From assembly GCA_041441555.1 (NCBI GenBank), contig JASDSW010000034.1, positions 1-24,834 on the forward strand: a stretch of DNA of 24,834 nt. The letters are read 5' to 3'. Shown piece after piece: positions 1-8,268 of this stretch. The position numbers and the translations under genes were made by a program. The DNA is from Pseudaeromonas sp041441555 (GTDB taxonomy: Bacteria; Pseudomonadota; Gammaproteobacteria; Enterobacterales; Aeromonadaceae). The first letter of the stretch is position 1. Each line of letters starts with the position of its first letter. The notes beneath the pieces are model-generated. The model was not told where the DNA came from. It did no database searches and saw nothing but the letters and a program-made list of their open reading frames with translations.

Positions 1-10
1 ATCCGAAAAA

Positions 11-52
11 CAGGAAAAAATAATGCCAGTCAGGCTTAACTGACTGGCATTA
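11..52 (-). terminator. Rho-independent terminator after glnE
   Basis: Positions 21-33 and 40-52 form a perfect 13-bp stem with a 6-nt loop. Read on the minus strand, the hairpin is followed by a T-rich tract (complement of the A-runs at 5-20). It lies about 70 nt past the glnE stop codon, so it most likely ends the ygiF-glnE transcript. The plus-strand side has no T-run directly after the stem. Confidence 0.8.
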
Positions 53-124
53 GCGACCAAGGCAGTGCTTTTTTTTTAAGGATGCGCCGTGCTTTTCTCC
101 GGGGTTCGTGCCGTTTCGAGACAA

Positions 125-2977
125 CTAGCCCAACAGTTTTTGCCAGAGCGCGCTAACCCAGGCCCGCTCCGGTAGCAGATCGCCGGCTGCCACAATCCGG
201 CTGAGCCCCGACAGGGTGCAGCGGTGGGCCACATCGCGGATCGCCAGATAAGCCTGTTTCAGGTGCGCCGCCTCCTCCTCACTCAGCAGCCCCTGTTCGG
301 CGCAGGTATCGAAGATCCGCACGTTGTCGCTCCAGCGGGTCAGCGCCTGCGGATGGGCCTCGGCATGGGCCAGCACCAGAAACTGAGCCATAAACTCGAT
401 ATCGGTCATCCCGCCCAGCCCCTGTTTCAGATCATACTGCTCGGCCGTCCCGCGCAGCAGGTGGGTGCGCATCTTGTCGCGCATCTCCACCACCTGCTGG
501 CGCAGTTCGGCCAACTCACGGTGGCGGCACAGCACCCGTTGCCGGATCTGGTTGAACTCGCCGACGATCGCCGGCTCGCCCACCACGGCCCGCGCCCGAA
601 CCAGGGCCTGATGCTCCCAGGTCCAGGCCTCATGGGTCAGGTAGTGCTCGTAGGCATGCAGCGAGGAGACCAGCAGTCCCGCCTCGCCCGCCGGCCGCAG
701 GCGCATGTCGACGTCATACAAAATTCCAGAAGGGGTGCGGGTACTGAACAGGTGCAGGATGCGCTGCGCCAAGCGGACATAGAACTGGCGCACGTCGATG
801 GGGCGCTCGCCATCGGTCACGGCATCTGGATCTCCGCCGTGCAGGAAGACCAGATCCAGATCGGAGCCATAGCCCAGCTCAATGCCCCCCAGCTTGCCAT
901 AGGCCACCACACAAAAATTGCGGATCCCCAGCTGCCGCGCCTCGGGTGGCAGGCCATAACGCGGCGTCAACTGATTCCACGCCTGATTGACCACCTCCTC
1001 CAGGATCGCCTCGGCCAGCCAGGTCAGGTGGTCACTCACCTTCATCAGCGGCAAGGCCCCGACGATGTCGGCGGCGCTGATACGCAACAGCTGGATCTGC
1101 TTGAACTGCCGCAGGGCCTCCATCTGCTGCTCCACATCCTCTTCCGGCACACGCATCAGGTACTGACGCAACTCGTCGCGGTACTGCGCCAGCGGGATGG
1201 GATGATACAGATGCTGCGGATCCAACAGCTCATCGAGCAGGATCGGGAAGCGCGCCAGCTGGCTGGCCACCACGCCGCTGGCGGCACACAGGGTCAGCAA
1301 CTGGTTCAGCACCCCCTGGTTTTCCACCAGCAGTTGCAGGTAGGCCGAGCGGGTGATGATCTGGCTGAGCAAGCCGCGCACCCGCTCAAACAACACCGCC
1401 GGAGAGGGTTTCTGACTGATGGCCAGCAGCAGGTGCGGCATCAGACGATTCAAGGCATCGCGCCCCTGGGGGCCGATGGCGCGCCGCTGGCACGCCTCAC
1501 GAAACTCGACCAGCTGACGGGCCATCGCCTCGCCATCCAGCGGACACAAGGGCAGCAGCAAGGGGGTACACTCGTCCAGCGACAGCGGTGTCTGCCAGAG
1601 GTCGTGCCAGATCTGCGGCACATCATCCTGCTCCGCCTCATCATCGCCGATCACCGCGACAAACTCGCGCCGCACCACCGCCATGACCTCGGTCAGATGG
1701 TCATAAAAACTGCTCCAATCGGCAAAACCGAGCACGCTCACCAGGCGCAAGCGATCCCGCTCACTCTCCGGGAGAGTCTGAGTCTGCTGATCACCAATTT
1801 CCTGCAGGATGTTTTCAACCCGGCGCAAGAAGCGGTAGCTGCCCAGCAGCGCCTCGACACTGGCCGGCGCCAGATCCCCGCTGCGCCCCAACTCGCGCAA
1901 GACATCGGGCAGATGGCGGATCTGCAGGGCGCGCTCGCGCCCGCCGCGGATCAGCTGATAAACCTGGGCGATGAACTCGATCTCCCGAATGCCTCCGGCC
2001 CCCAGCTTGATGTTGTCCTTGAGCCCCTTGCGCCGCACCTCGGCTTCAATCATCCCCTTCATCTTGCGCAGGGCATCGATGGCGCCAAAATCGATATAGC
2101 GACGATAGATGAAGGGACGCAGCATCTGCTGCAGCTCGTCCCCGGCGGCACTCTGCGGCCCCAGCACTCGCGCCTTGACCATGGCGTAACGCTCCCAGCT
2201 ACGCCCATGGTGCTGGTAATAGTCCTCCAGGGCGGTGAAGCTGACCGCCAGCGGCCCGGCATCACCAAATGGCCGCAACCGCATATCGACGCGAAACACC
2301 TGACCATCGATGGTGGTCTGATGCAGTGCATTGATCAGCTGTTGCCCCAAACGGATGAAGAAGGTCTGGTTGTCCACCGAACGGCGACCACCCAGGGTCT
2401 GGCCATTTTCCGGAAAGCTGAAGATGAGATCGATGTCGGAGGAAAAATTGAGTTCACCTCCGCCGAGCTTGCCCATCCCCAGCACGACCAGCGGTTGGGC
2501 GACCCCCTCGGCGTTGACCGGCGTCCCCTGCTCGCGGCAGGCGCGGGCATACAACCACTCCAACGCCTGGGTGATGAGCACATCGGCCAGAGTCGACAGG
2601 TGCACGAAGCTCTCCTCCACCTCGGCCTGCGCCGAGAGTTCACGCCAGGCGATGACCATCATCTGCCGACGACGGAAACGACGCAGCGCGCGCTTGAGCG
2701 CCTCCTCATCGGTCACCGGCGCCAGCAACGCGGCCAATGCCGGTGCGTACTCCTGCTGACGCTCGGCGCGCTGTAACTCGCCCGATTGCAGCAGCTCGAG
2801 CAGCAGATCCGGCGAGTGGATCGCCGACTCGGCGATGAAATCAGACAGCGCAAACAACGGCATGATCTGCGGCTGATACGGGGTGAGAGCCGCCAACTGG
2901 TCCGCCGTCAGACGCGGCAGTAAACGCGCCCAGTGGCGCTCGGCCTGCTCCTGGAGCAGTGCGGGTAAATCAGACAT
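125..2977 (-). CDS. glnE: Bifunctional glutamine synthetase adenylyltransferase/adenylyl-removing enzyme GlnE
   Basis: GlnE adds AMP to, and removes AMP from, a tyrosine of glutamine synthetase in the cytoplasm, tuning nitrogen assimilation in response to PII protein and glutamine. The 950-residue product is close to the E. coli length (about 946). Two nucleotidyltransferase domains are visible. The N-terminal deadenylylase has GMGKLGGGELNFSSDIDL at about 167-184, with metal-binding D181 and D183. The C-terminal adenylyltransferase has AYGKLGGIELGYGSDLDL, with D706 and D708. The ATG at 2975-2977 is preceded by an AGGA at suitable spacing. It follows ygiF on the same strand after 134 nt, as in E. 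coli, and the pair is probably co-transcribed. No frameshift or missing catalytic residue was seen. Confidence 0.97.
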   Translation of the reverse strand: MSDLPALLQEQAERHWARLLPRLTADQLAALTPYQPQIMPLFALSDFIAESAIHSPDLLLELLQSGELQRAERQQEYAPALAALLAPVTDEEALKRALRRFRRRQMMVIAWRELSAQAEVEESFVHLSTLADVLITQALEWLYARACREQGTPVNAEGVAQPLVVLGMGKLGGGELNFSSDIDLIFSFPENGQTLGGRRSVDNQTFFIRLGQQLINALHQTTIDGQVFRVDMRLRPFGDAGPLAVSFTALEDYYQHHGRSWERYAMVKARVLGPQSAAGDELQQMLRPFIYRRYIDFGAIDALRKMKGMIEAEVRRKGLKDNIKLGAGGIREIEFIAQVYQLIRGGRERALQIRHLPDVLRELGRSGDLAPASVEALLGSYRFLRRVENILQEIGDQQTQTLPESERDRLRLVSVLGFADWSSFYDHLTEVMAVVRREFVAVIGDDEAEQDDVPQIWHDLWQTPLSLDECTPLLLPLCPLDGEAMARQLVEFREACQRRAIGPQGRDALNRLMPHLLLAISQKPSPAVLFERVRGLLSQIITRSAYLQLLVENQGVLNQLLTLCAASGVVASQLARFPILLDELLDPQHLYHPIPLAQYRDELRQYLMRVPEEDVEQQMEALRQFKQIQLLRISAADIVGALPLMKVSDHLTWLAEAILEEVVNQAWNQLTPRYGLPPEARQLGIRNFCVVAYGKLGGIELGYGSDLDLVFLHGGDPDAVTDGERPIDVRQFYVRLAQRILHLFSTRTPSGILYDVDMRLRPAGEAGLLVSSLHAYEHYLTHEAWTWEHQALVRARAVVGEPAIVGEFNQIRQRVLCRHRELAELRQQVVEMRDKMRTHLLRGTAEQYDLKQGLGGMTDIEFMAQFLVLAHAEAHPQALTRWSDNVRIFDTCAEQGLLSEEEAAHLKQAYLAIRDVAHRCTLSGLSRIVAAGDLLPERAWVSALWQKLLG

Positions 2978-2999
2978 GAAGAGTCCTTGCTCAAGGTGG

Positions 3000-3094
3000 C
3001 GCCCGGTCGGCGCAGAGGCACCAATCTAGCACCGGAGCGCCAGGGCCGGCAGCCCTGACGCCCAAAAAGAGGGATCCGGATCGCCCGGTCGGCG
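3000..3094. repeat. 13-bp direct repeat pair in the ygiF-glnE spacer
   Basis: The 13-mer CGCCCGGTCGGCG occurs at 3000-3012 and again at 3082-3094. Between the copies is a small hairpin, CAGGGC/GCCCTG (3041-3046 with 3052-3057). No T-run follows the hairpin on the minus strand, so it is not an obvious terminator. Function is unknown; it may only reflect G+C-rich spacer sequence. Confidence 0.4.
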
Positions 3095-3111
3095 AGCGGG
3101 GTATCCGTCAC

Positions 3112-4662
3112 TCAGGAGTGAGCGTCGGTTTCGTCAGCATCCGACTCTTCATCGGCCAGATGCCAGTAGGGCACCATGTCGCGGGCCTGCAGGCGAGCTT
3201 GATCCAGCTCGATCAGCCGCGGCTCTATCTTGCGGGTCAACCACTCCCCCAGTTCCAGATGGGCGGTTGTCGGCAGCACAGCGGCCATGCCATCGAGCAC
3301 CTCGAAGTGTTCAAGATCCTCCATGCGGCGCAGAATGTTCAGCCAGGGCAGACGGAATCCCTGTTGCTGCTCCTCATCGAACAGCATGGCAAAACAGACC
3401 CCCACCAACAGGTTGCGTCTGAGTTTGCCCACCAGACTCAGGTAGGCGGCATAATCCAGTTGCAGGGCAATCATGTCGCCCTGATGCAACTCCCCCCAGC
3501 TCTGGTCAAGCATCGCTTGCGCGTAGGGACGCAGCGGTTGCGCGGCCAGGGCACTATAGCCGGACCCCGCTTGCCGCACCGCAAACAGCCAATGATTGAG
3601 CGCCAACATCAGACCGGCATAGCGCGAGGAGTGACAAATCTGGCGCACCGAGTCCAAGGACGGCAGTTGCCGTTGTCGCCGCTGCAAGGCCGCCAGCAGC
3701 AGATCGTGACACTGCAGGGTGCGGAAATAGTGGCCTCGTTCATCGGTCAGCCGCTCCAGCGCCAGCGCCTCATCCAACCAGGCCAGCTCACCCTCCAGCC
3801 AACTCAACTCGCTCTGCCAGTGGCGCGGCGGCAGATCCAGCAACAGATCGGCAAAGATCGGCTGCGTCTGCTGCAGCAGGGCGGCGCCGTTGCGCAATTG
3901 GGTCAGCGCCGCCAGGCTCGGCTGCTCGATGAACAGCTGTTCATGATATTGCCAATGGGTCAGCGCATAGCCAAACACCGCCAGCAGACCATCGGCCACA
4001 CACATGCCCTCCTGAACCGGCACGAACCCCATGCGCTGCACCTCGGGTTCTGGGGTCAACCCCGCCAGCCGATAGCCCCGTTGCGCCTTGGAGATGCCGC
4101 TTAAGCGCAAACCGCCCAGGCTCAGCAACTCGGCCGCCAGGGTGAATAGGCTCTCGGTCTGGCCGCTGATTAGCTCCAACTCCAGCTCGCACAGTGGCTC
4201 CTTTCGGCCCGCCGCCTCAATCAGCCCCTGATCGAAGGCCAGCTCGACCTCGCTGCCATCGGCGAGGCGCAACCGCCAGGCCTGACGCCGAAAATCGGTG
4301 CGAAACTGCGGCCGCAGCCCATTTTGCAGGCCCCCCAGATCGCACCCTTGGGGCCAGATCTCGGCCGGGAACGCCGCCAACTGCGGCCACTCCCCCTCGA
4401 GCGGCAGATTGTATTCCGGGCGCTGATGCAAACCGCCCACCGATTGGCCGGCACACTTGATGGTCTGTTCGTGCCGACCATCCTCGGTGCGCACCCGCAG
4501 GCCACATTGCCAGCTCCGCAGGGTTCGATCCTCGGTATCAAAATAGGTGTTGCTCAACTGCCGGTCGGTCATCGCCAGTGGGTTATAGGCCGCCAATTTT
4601 TGCGTCAGCTCGGGGCCAAGATCGCGATCGGCTAAAAATTTCAGTTCTACTTCAATGGTCAT
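3112..4662 (-). CDS. ygiF: CYTH and CHAD domain inorganic triphosphatase (YgiF family)
   Basis: The E. coli homologue hydrolyses inorganic triphosphate in the cytoplasm; its physiological role is poorly defined. The N-terminal CYTH signature ExExK is present as E4, E6 and K8. Charged CYTH strands run to about residue 210, followed by an alpha-helical CHAD domain from about 230 to the end. The segment ALTHWQYHEQLF resembles the start of the CHAD part of E. coli YgiF. I chose the ATG at 4660-4662 because homologues begin just before the ExExK motif and a GGAAG lies upstream. An in-frame ATG at 4713 would add 17 residues with no family support. At 516 residues it is longer than E. coli YgiF (about 433), with the extra length in the CHAD half. 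It sits directly upstream of glnE. Confidence 0.92.
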   Translation of the reverse strand: MTIEVELKFLADRDLGPELTQKLAAYNPLAMTDRQLSNTYFDTEDRTLRSWQCGLRVRTEDGRHEQTIKCAGQSVGGLHQRPEYNLPLEGEWPQLAAFPAEIWPQGCDLGGLQNGLRPQFRTDFRRQAWRLRLADGSEVELAFDQGLIEAAGRKEPLCELELELISGQTESLFTLAAELLSLGGLRLSGISKAQRGYRLAGLTPEPEVQRMGFVPVQEGMCVADGLLAVFGYALTHWQYHEQLFIEQPSLAALTQLRNGAALLQQTQPIFADLLLDLPPRHWQSELSWLEGELAWLDEALALERLTDERGHYFRTLQCHDLLLAALQRRQRQLPSLDSVRQICHSSRYAGLMLALNHWLFAVRQAGSGYSALAAQPLRPYAQAMLDQSWGELHQGDMIALQLDYAAYLSLVGKLRRNLLVGVCFAMLFDEEQQQGFRLPWLNILRRMEDLEHFEVLDGMAAVLPTTAHLELGEWLTRKIEPRLIELDQARLQARDMVPYWHLADEESDADETDAHS

Positions 4663-4744
4663 TAAGCGCTTCCGAGCGGTGACTAGGGGTGGTTGTCGGC
4701 CACAGGTGATCATCGGGTATCGATTCAGCTCATCATTATGCCAG

Positions 4745-4772
4745 TTAATACCATATCCAATCTGTTTGCCAA
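4745..4772 (-). promoter_or_regulatory. Candidate sigma-70 promoter for ygiF-glnE
   Basis: On the minus strand TTGGCA (complement of 4767-4772) and TATTAA (complement of 4745-4750) are separated by 16 nt, about 80 nt before the ygiF start. The match is moderate (5/6 and 4/6 to consensus) and other hexamers nearby are possible. Confidence 0.35.
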
Positions 4773-4847
4773 GTCTCGTCAGGGGCGAGTCCGAGACACG
4801 GCAACCGGATGAATTGCCAGCGCGAGCGCATTGCGGACGGTTGGGGG

Positions 4848-4876
4848 TTGTCCAGAACTCAGACGCCGCTTATGCT
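4848..4876 (+). promoter_or_regulatory. Candidate sigma-70 promoter for ygiM
   Basis: TTGTCC (4848-4853) and TATGCT (4871-4876) are spaced by 17 nt. Transcription would start near 4883, leaving only a short leader before the proposed ATG at 4894. A GCCGC/GCGGC hairpin (about 4864-4880) overlaps the -10. The match is modest. Confidence 0.3.
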
Positions 4877-4893
4877 GCGGCTTCAGCCCCCAA

Positions 4894-5616
4894 ATGGATA
4901 CATTAGTGAAAGCGACTCCGATTATCCTGCTCTTGGCCGTCAGCCTGCCGCTGCAGAGCCTGCAGGCCGAACCCTCAACTGATGCCGGCAATGATTCGGC
5001 AAGCGCTTCAATTTCAGCGGCGTCTGTTTCAGCCGCAGCGGCCACCCAGACCCCAACGCCGGTCGGCACCCGCTATGTCTCCGATGATCTCTATACCTAC
5101 CTGCATGGCGGGCCGGGCAAACAGTACCGCATCCTCGGCAGCGTCAAGGCGGGCAGCAAGGTGCAATTCATCCAGCAAGATGCCAGCGGCAAATACGCCC
5201 AAATCATCGATGGCAAGGGACGCACCGTCTGGATCGCCAGTGAGTCGTTGCAAAGTGGCCCCAGTTTTCGCAGCCAGGTCACCGAGCTGCAGGAGCAACA
5301 GCAACATCTGCAGCATCAATTGGCCAACATAGATTCGGAACAGGCACGCGAACTCACCCTTAAGCGTGAGCAGGTCGAGCAGTTGACTCACCAGGTGCAG
5401 CAACAGCAACAACAACTGGATGAGCAGGGCGAACAGTTGCAGACCTTGCGCCAGCAAAACGGCCAACTGCAACAGGCACTCGGCACCAAGGAGCAGGATC
5501 AGCAGTACCGCTGGTGGCGTGAAGGCGGCTATATCGCCGGTGCCGGTCTGCTGCTGGGTCTGCTGTTGCCCTTCCTGCCGCGGCCGCGCCGCCGCAAAGA
5601 GCGCTGGATGAACTGA
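4894..5616 (+). CDS. ygiM: TIGR04211-family SH3 domain protein YgiM
   Basis: Predicted inner-membrane protein of unknown function, facing the periplasm. The order of parts matches E. coli YgiM: an N-terminal hydrophobic signal segment (about 7-24), a bacterial SH3 domain (about 45-120, RYVSDDLYTYLHGGPGKQYR), a glutamine-rich coiled coil (about 125-205), one transmembrane helix (about 217-233), and a basic tail ending RWMN exactly as in E. coli. The start is uncertain. The frame is open back to an ATG at 4831, but the residues before 4894 lack signal-peptide character. A GTG at 4906 is a further alternative, and none has a strong ribosome-binding site. The gene faces away from ygiF. In E. coli it lies directly upstream of cca, whereas here exeAB lies between. 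Confidence 0.88.
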   Translation: MDTLVKATPIILLLAVSLPLQSLQAEPSTDAGNDSASASISAASVSAAAATQTPTPVGTRYVSDDLYTYLHGGPGKQYRILGSVKAGSKVQFIQQDASGKYAQIIDGKGRTVWIASESLQSGPSFRSQVTELQEQQQHLQHQLANIDSEQARELTLKREQVEQLTHQVQQQQQQLDEQGEQLQTLRQQNGQLQQALGTKEQDQQYRWWREGGYIAGAGLLLGLLLPFLPRPRRRKERWMN

Positions 5617-5648
5617 TCCCTCACGCCGTTTATCAACAAGCCTCCATC

Positions 5649-5682
5649 AACAAAAAAGCGCCGAATTCGGCGCTTTTTTGTT
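5649..5682. terminator. Bidirectional terminator between ygiM and exeB
   Basis: A 15-bp perfect palindromic arm pair around an AATT loop contains a GCGCCG core flanked by A6 and T6. Because the sequence is symmetric, it gives a GC stem followed by a U-run on both strands. It can end ygiM (plus) and exeAB (minus), which converge here. Confidence 0.9.
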
Positions 5683-5696
5683 GCAACCATCCGAGG

Positions 5697-6425
5697 CTAT
5701 TGCGGGCCTTGCCAATCGGTCAAGGAGGCCAGACTGAAGCTCTGGCTACCGACCCGAAACACGCTGTAATCGGCCAGGATCTGCAACAGGGTGACGCCTG
5801 GTGCCACCTCCTCCCCCTCGTGGAAATCGCGGCCGTTGAGGGTCACGATCCGGTTGCTTGCCGTCGACGAATAGACATGGGAGCTATAGCGCAGCGGCGG
5901 CACCTGAGCACTCAGTGCTGGCGGCAGATCCGCCAGCGGGGTCGCCGGTGGCGGCGCACTGTCGGGCAGCGGTTGGATCTCGCTGGCCCCCGGCAGCCCC
6001 GGCTCGGCCTCGACCGCCTGACGGAAACGCTGCGCCAGGCTTGAGGAGACGCCATCCATGTTCATGTTATCCAGCGGCGAACTGCTGCGCGGGGCCGAGG
6101 GCATCACGGTCTCAACCAGCGGTGCCTCAGGCTCCGGCGCCTGTGGAAAGGGCACCGTGGTAAACTCGTATTGATTGGCGGCCAGACGATAGGGCAGAGG
6201 TGTCGCTTCACGCAGCTCCACCCGCTCCTCGCGCGGCTGGTTATGCCACCAGTGCCAGCCATAGTTGGCGGCCGCCCCTAACGCCAGACACAGTGGCAGC
6301 CCCAGGAGCCAAGCCAGCAGAGGCCCCAGCCACTGGCGCTCCCGCTCAACCCCCAGCCCCAGACTCGCCTCAAAGGCGCTGCCCGGCCGATCATGCTGCC
6401 GCTTGGCAGAGAGTAAAATAGACAT
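5697..6425 (-). CDS. exeB: Type II secretion protein ExeB (GspB)
   Basis: ExeB partners ExeA in the inner membrane. In Aeromonas the ExeAB complex is needed to place and assemble the ExeD secretin in the outer membrane for type II secretion of toxins and enzymes. The 242-residue product has a cytoplasmic N-terminus, one transmembrane helix (about 33-54), a long proline-rich periplasmic linker (about 60-175), and a C-terminal GspB domain (about 180-242). That domain contains RIVTLNGRDFHEGEEV followed by VTLLQILADYSVFRV. Its ATG overlaps the exeA stop codon as TGATG, so translation is probably coupled. The remaining exeC-N genes are not in this window, in line with the known separate location of exeAB. 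Confidence 0.93.
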   Translation of the reverse strand: MSILLSAKRQHDRPGSAFEASLGLGVERERQWLGPLLAWLLGLPLCLALGAAANYGWHWWHNQPREERVELREATPLPYRLAANQYEFTTVPFPQAPEPEAPLVETVMPSAPRSSSPLDNMNMDGVSSSLAQRFRQAVEAEPGLPGASEIQPLPDSAPPPATPLADLPPALSAQVPPLRYSSHVYSSTASNRIVTLNGRDFHEGEEVAPGVTLLQILADYSVFRVGSQSFSLASLTDWQGPQ

Positions 6426-8041
6426 CAGCTCGCCCTCACATCATCAGCCGATTCGGCATCATCCACCGACTCCATCGGCCGATCCAGCCGTGGCATCGGC
6501 TCACGCCCTCGGGCATTCAGCCGGATCAGCGTCTGAGGCCCCGCCACGCCATCGGGCTTGAGACCTTCCTGCTCCTGGAATCGCTTGAGTTTGGCGGCCA
6601 AGGGCTCATCAAACTTGCTGATCTTGCGCGGCCGCTCCTTGAAGGCGCGACTCAGGGCATTTTCCAACCACTGCAGCTCGGCCTTGTTGCTGCGCGGCGT
6701 GATGCTGCGAGTGCCGCTCTTCGGCAGACGCCAGAGCAGGGTGTACTCATCGCCCCAGGCCTGCTCCAGCCAATCCCGACTGACGGTCCAGCTCTCGCCA
6801 TCGATCAGCAGATCGGCCTCCTGGTCATCCACCCGCAGCAGATCGGCATAAAACTCGGTGGCATTTTCATCGAACAGACGCACCACCGCCGGGTGATCGA
6901 GTTCCAGTAACGATTTGAGCGAACCGCTGCCCTGCTGGCACTGCAAACCAACTCGACCAGCCGCCTCACAATTGGCCTCATCGAGCGTCGGTTCGAAGCC
7001 CCAAACCCGAAACAGGGTGAGCAGAGCCTCATCCTGATAGGCCGCCTGCTGCAGGGATTTCTCGAAGCGACGCATCAGCTTGCCATCGGGCGGTAACTTG
7101 ATCGGCACCTCGACGCGATGCACCTCGGGCGTCGGCAAAATGCCCCACTGTTGCCAACCCAGCCAACCGGCTAGCAGCATCAATAAACCACTGGCGCCGA
7201 AGGCCAAGCCGCCCCAGCGGCTGGCGCCCCGCTGCTGAATTCCCAGCGCATCGTAAGCCGCCTGCACCACGATCGAATCACTGATCTTGCCCTCTCCTTC
7301 GGCGTAAGCCCCCAGCAGGGCCCGCTCGGCGATCAGGTTGATGATGCGTGGGATACCGCCACTCAACCGATGCAAGGCACGGATCGCGCGCGGTGTGAAG
7401 ATCGGCTGCACGCAACCGGCCACCTGCAGGCGGAAACGAACATAGGCGTCGACATCCTCGCAGGAGAGCGGCAACAGGTGATAACGCGCCGTGATGCGTT
7501 GCGCCAGCTGACGCAACAGGGGTTGCCGCAGCAGTTGCTGCAGCTCGGGCTGACCAATCAGCACCACCTGCAACAGCTTGGCCTCATCGGTTTCCAGGTT
7601 GGTCAGCAGGCGCAGCTGCTCCAGCACCTCGGCGCTGAGATGTTGCGCCTCATCGATCAGCAACAGGGTCTTGCGCCCGGCCTGACGATTGGCCAGTAGA
7701 TAGTGGCGCAGACAATCGAACAGCTCCTTGATCCCCGCCTCGGTGCCATAGCTCAGCTTGAACTCATCGCAGATGGAGGCCAGCAGCTCGCGTTCGGTCA
7801 GTGTCGGATTCACCACCAGGGCCAGGTCGGTATCGTCCGGTAACTGCTGGCGCAGACAGCGGGAGACCGTGGTCTTGCCGGTACCGACTTCGCCGGTGAG
7901 CAGCACAAAACCACCGCCTTCGCGCAGGCCGTAGTTGAGATGGGCTAACGCCTCGGTATGGCGTTCACTCATGTAGAGAAATTTGGGGTTTGGCGAGATG
8001 GAGAAGGGGCTCTCCGTCAGGCCAAAGAACGCTTTATACAT
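6425..8041 (-). CDS. exeA: Type II secretion AAA+ ATPase ExeA (GspA)
   Basis: Inner-membrane ATPase that binds peptidoglycan and, with ExeB, drives assembly of the ExeD secretin. The 538-residue product has a cytoplasmic AAA ATPase domain with Walker A GEVGTGKT (about 50-57) and Walker B TLLLIDEAQ (about 125-133). A transmembrane helix follows at about 278-297. The periplasmic part ends in a peptidoglycan-binding domain whose PDGVAGPQTL lies near the C-terminus. The start at 8041 (MYKAFFGLTESPF) agrees with ExeA and has a GGGAGA upstream. The longer frame to 8110 adds 23 unrelated residues. It is divergent from cca, and exeB follows with a one-base overlap. A frame-wide translation looks intact. 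Confidence 0.95.
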   Translation of the reverse strand: MYKAFFGLTESPFSISPNPKFLYMSERHTEALAHLNYGLREGGGFVLLTGEVGTGKTTVSRCLRQQLPDDTDLALVVNPTLTERELLASICDEFKLSYGTEAGIKELFDCLRHYLLANRQAGRKTLLLIDEAQHLSAEVLEQLRLLTNLETDEAKLLQVVLIGQPELQQLLRQPLLRQLAQRITARYHLLPLSCEDVDAYVRFRLQVAGCVQPIFTPRAIRALHRLSGGIPRIINLIAERALLGAYAEGEGKISDSIVVQAAYDALGIQQRGASRWGGLAFGASGLLMLLAGWLGWQQWGILPTPEVHRVEVPIKLPPDGKLMRRFEKSLQQAAYQDEALLTLFRVWGFEPTLDEANCEAAGRVGLQCQQGSGSLKSLLELDHPAVVRLFDENATEFYADLLRVDDQEADLLIDGESWTVSRDWLEQAWGDEYTLLWRLPKSGTRSITPRSNKAELQWLENALSRAFKERPRKISKFDEPLAAKLKRFQEQEGLKPDGVAGPQTLIRLNARGREPMPRLDRPMESVDDAESADDVRAS

Positions 8042-8164
8042 AATGGTGACTCTCCCGGCGAGGCGCCGCACATCTGCTCCGGGTAGCCGATGACGCGACG
8101 GCGCTGACACGCGGCGAAATCCTGGCTCGCACCACAGGGGTTGCAGTTCCTACGAATAGGCGGC

Positions 8165-8193
8165 AGGTTAAAGCCAGCACCAGGGGATGTCAA
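8165..8193 (-). promoter_or_regulatory. Candidate sigma-70 promoter for exeAB
   Basis: A perfect TTGACA (complement of 8188-8193) is followed 17 nt later by TAACCT (complement of 8165-8170). The predicted start near 8158 leaves a leader of about 115 nt before exeA. The -10 is poor, so the -35 carries most of the support. On the plus strand, TATACT (8200-8205) could serve cca, but it has no convincing -35. Confidence 0.45.
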
Positions 8194-8268
8194 AGCGGAT
8201 ATACTCTGGCTGTTACCCAGATGCAGTCCTGCTGCAAAGAAAGTGTTTTCAACCAATCAGAGGTGCCT

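Noticed and set aside
224..2776. 850-codon open frame on the plus strand opposite glnE
   Set aside because: It is fully antisense to a well-conserved gene. Its product is low-complexity, rich in Q, H, L and P, with no domain; long antisense frames are common in G+C-rich genes.
4831..4893. N-terminal extension of ygiM
   Set aside because: The added residues (RRRLCCG type) do not fit a signal peptide and overlap the likely promoter and a hairpin.
8017..8256. 79-codon cysteine-containing frame on the minus strand upstream of exeA
   Set aside because: It overlaps the exeA start and the cca start region, spans the likely exeAB promoter, and has no ribosome-binding site or family resemblance.
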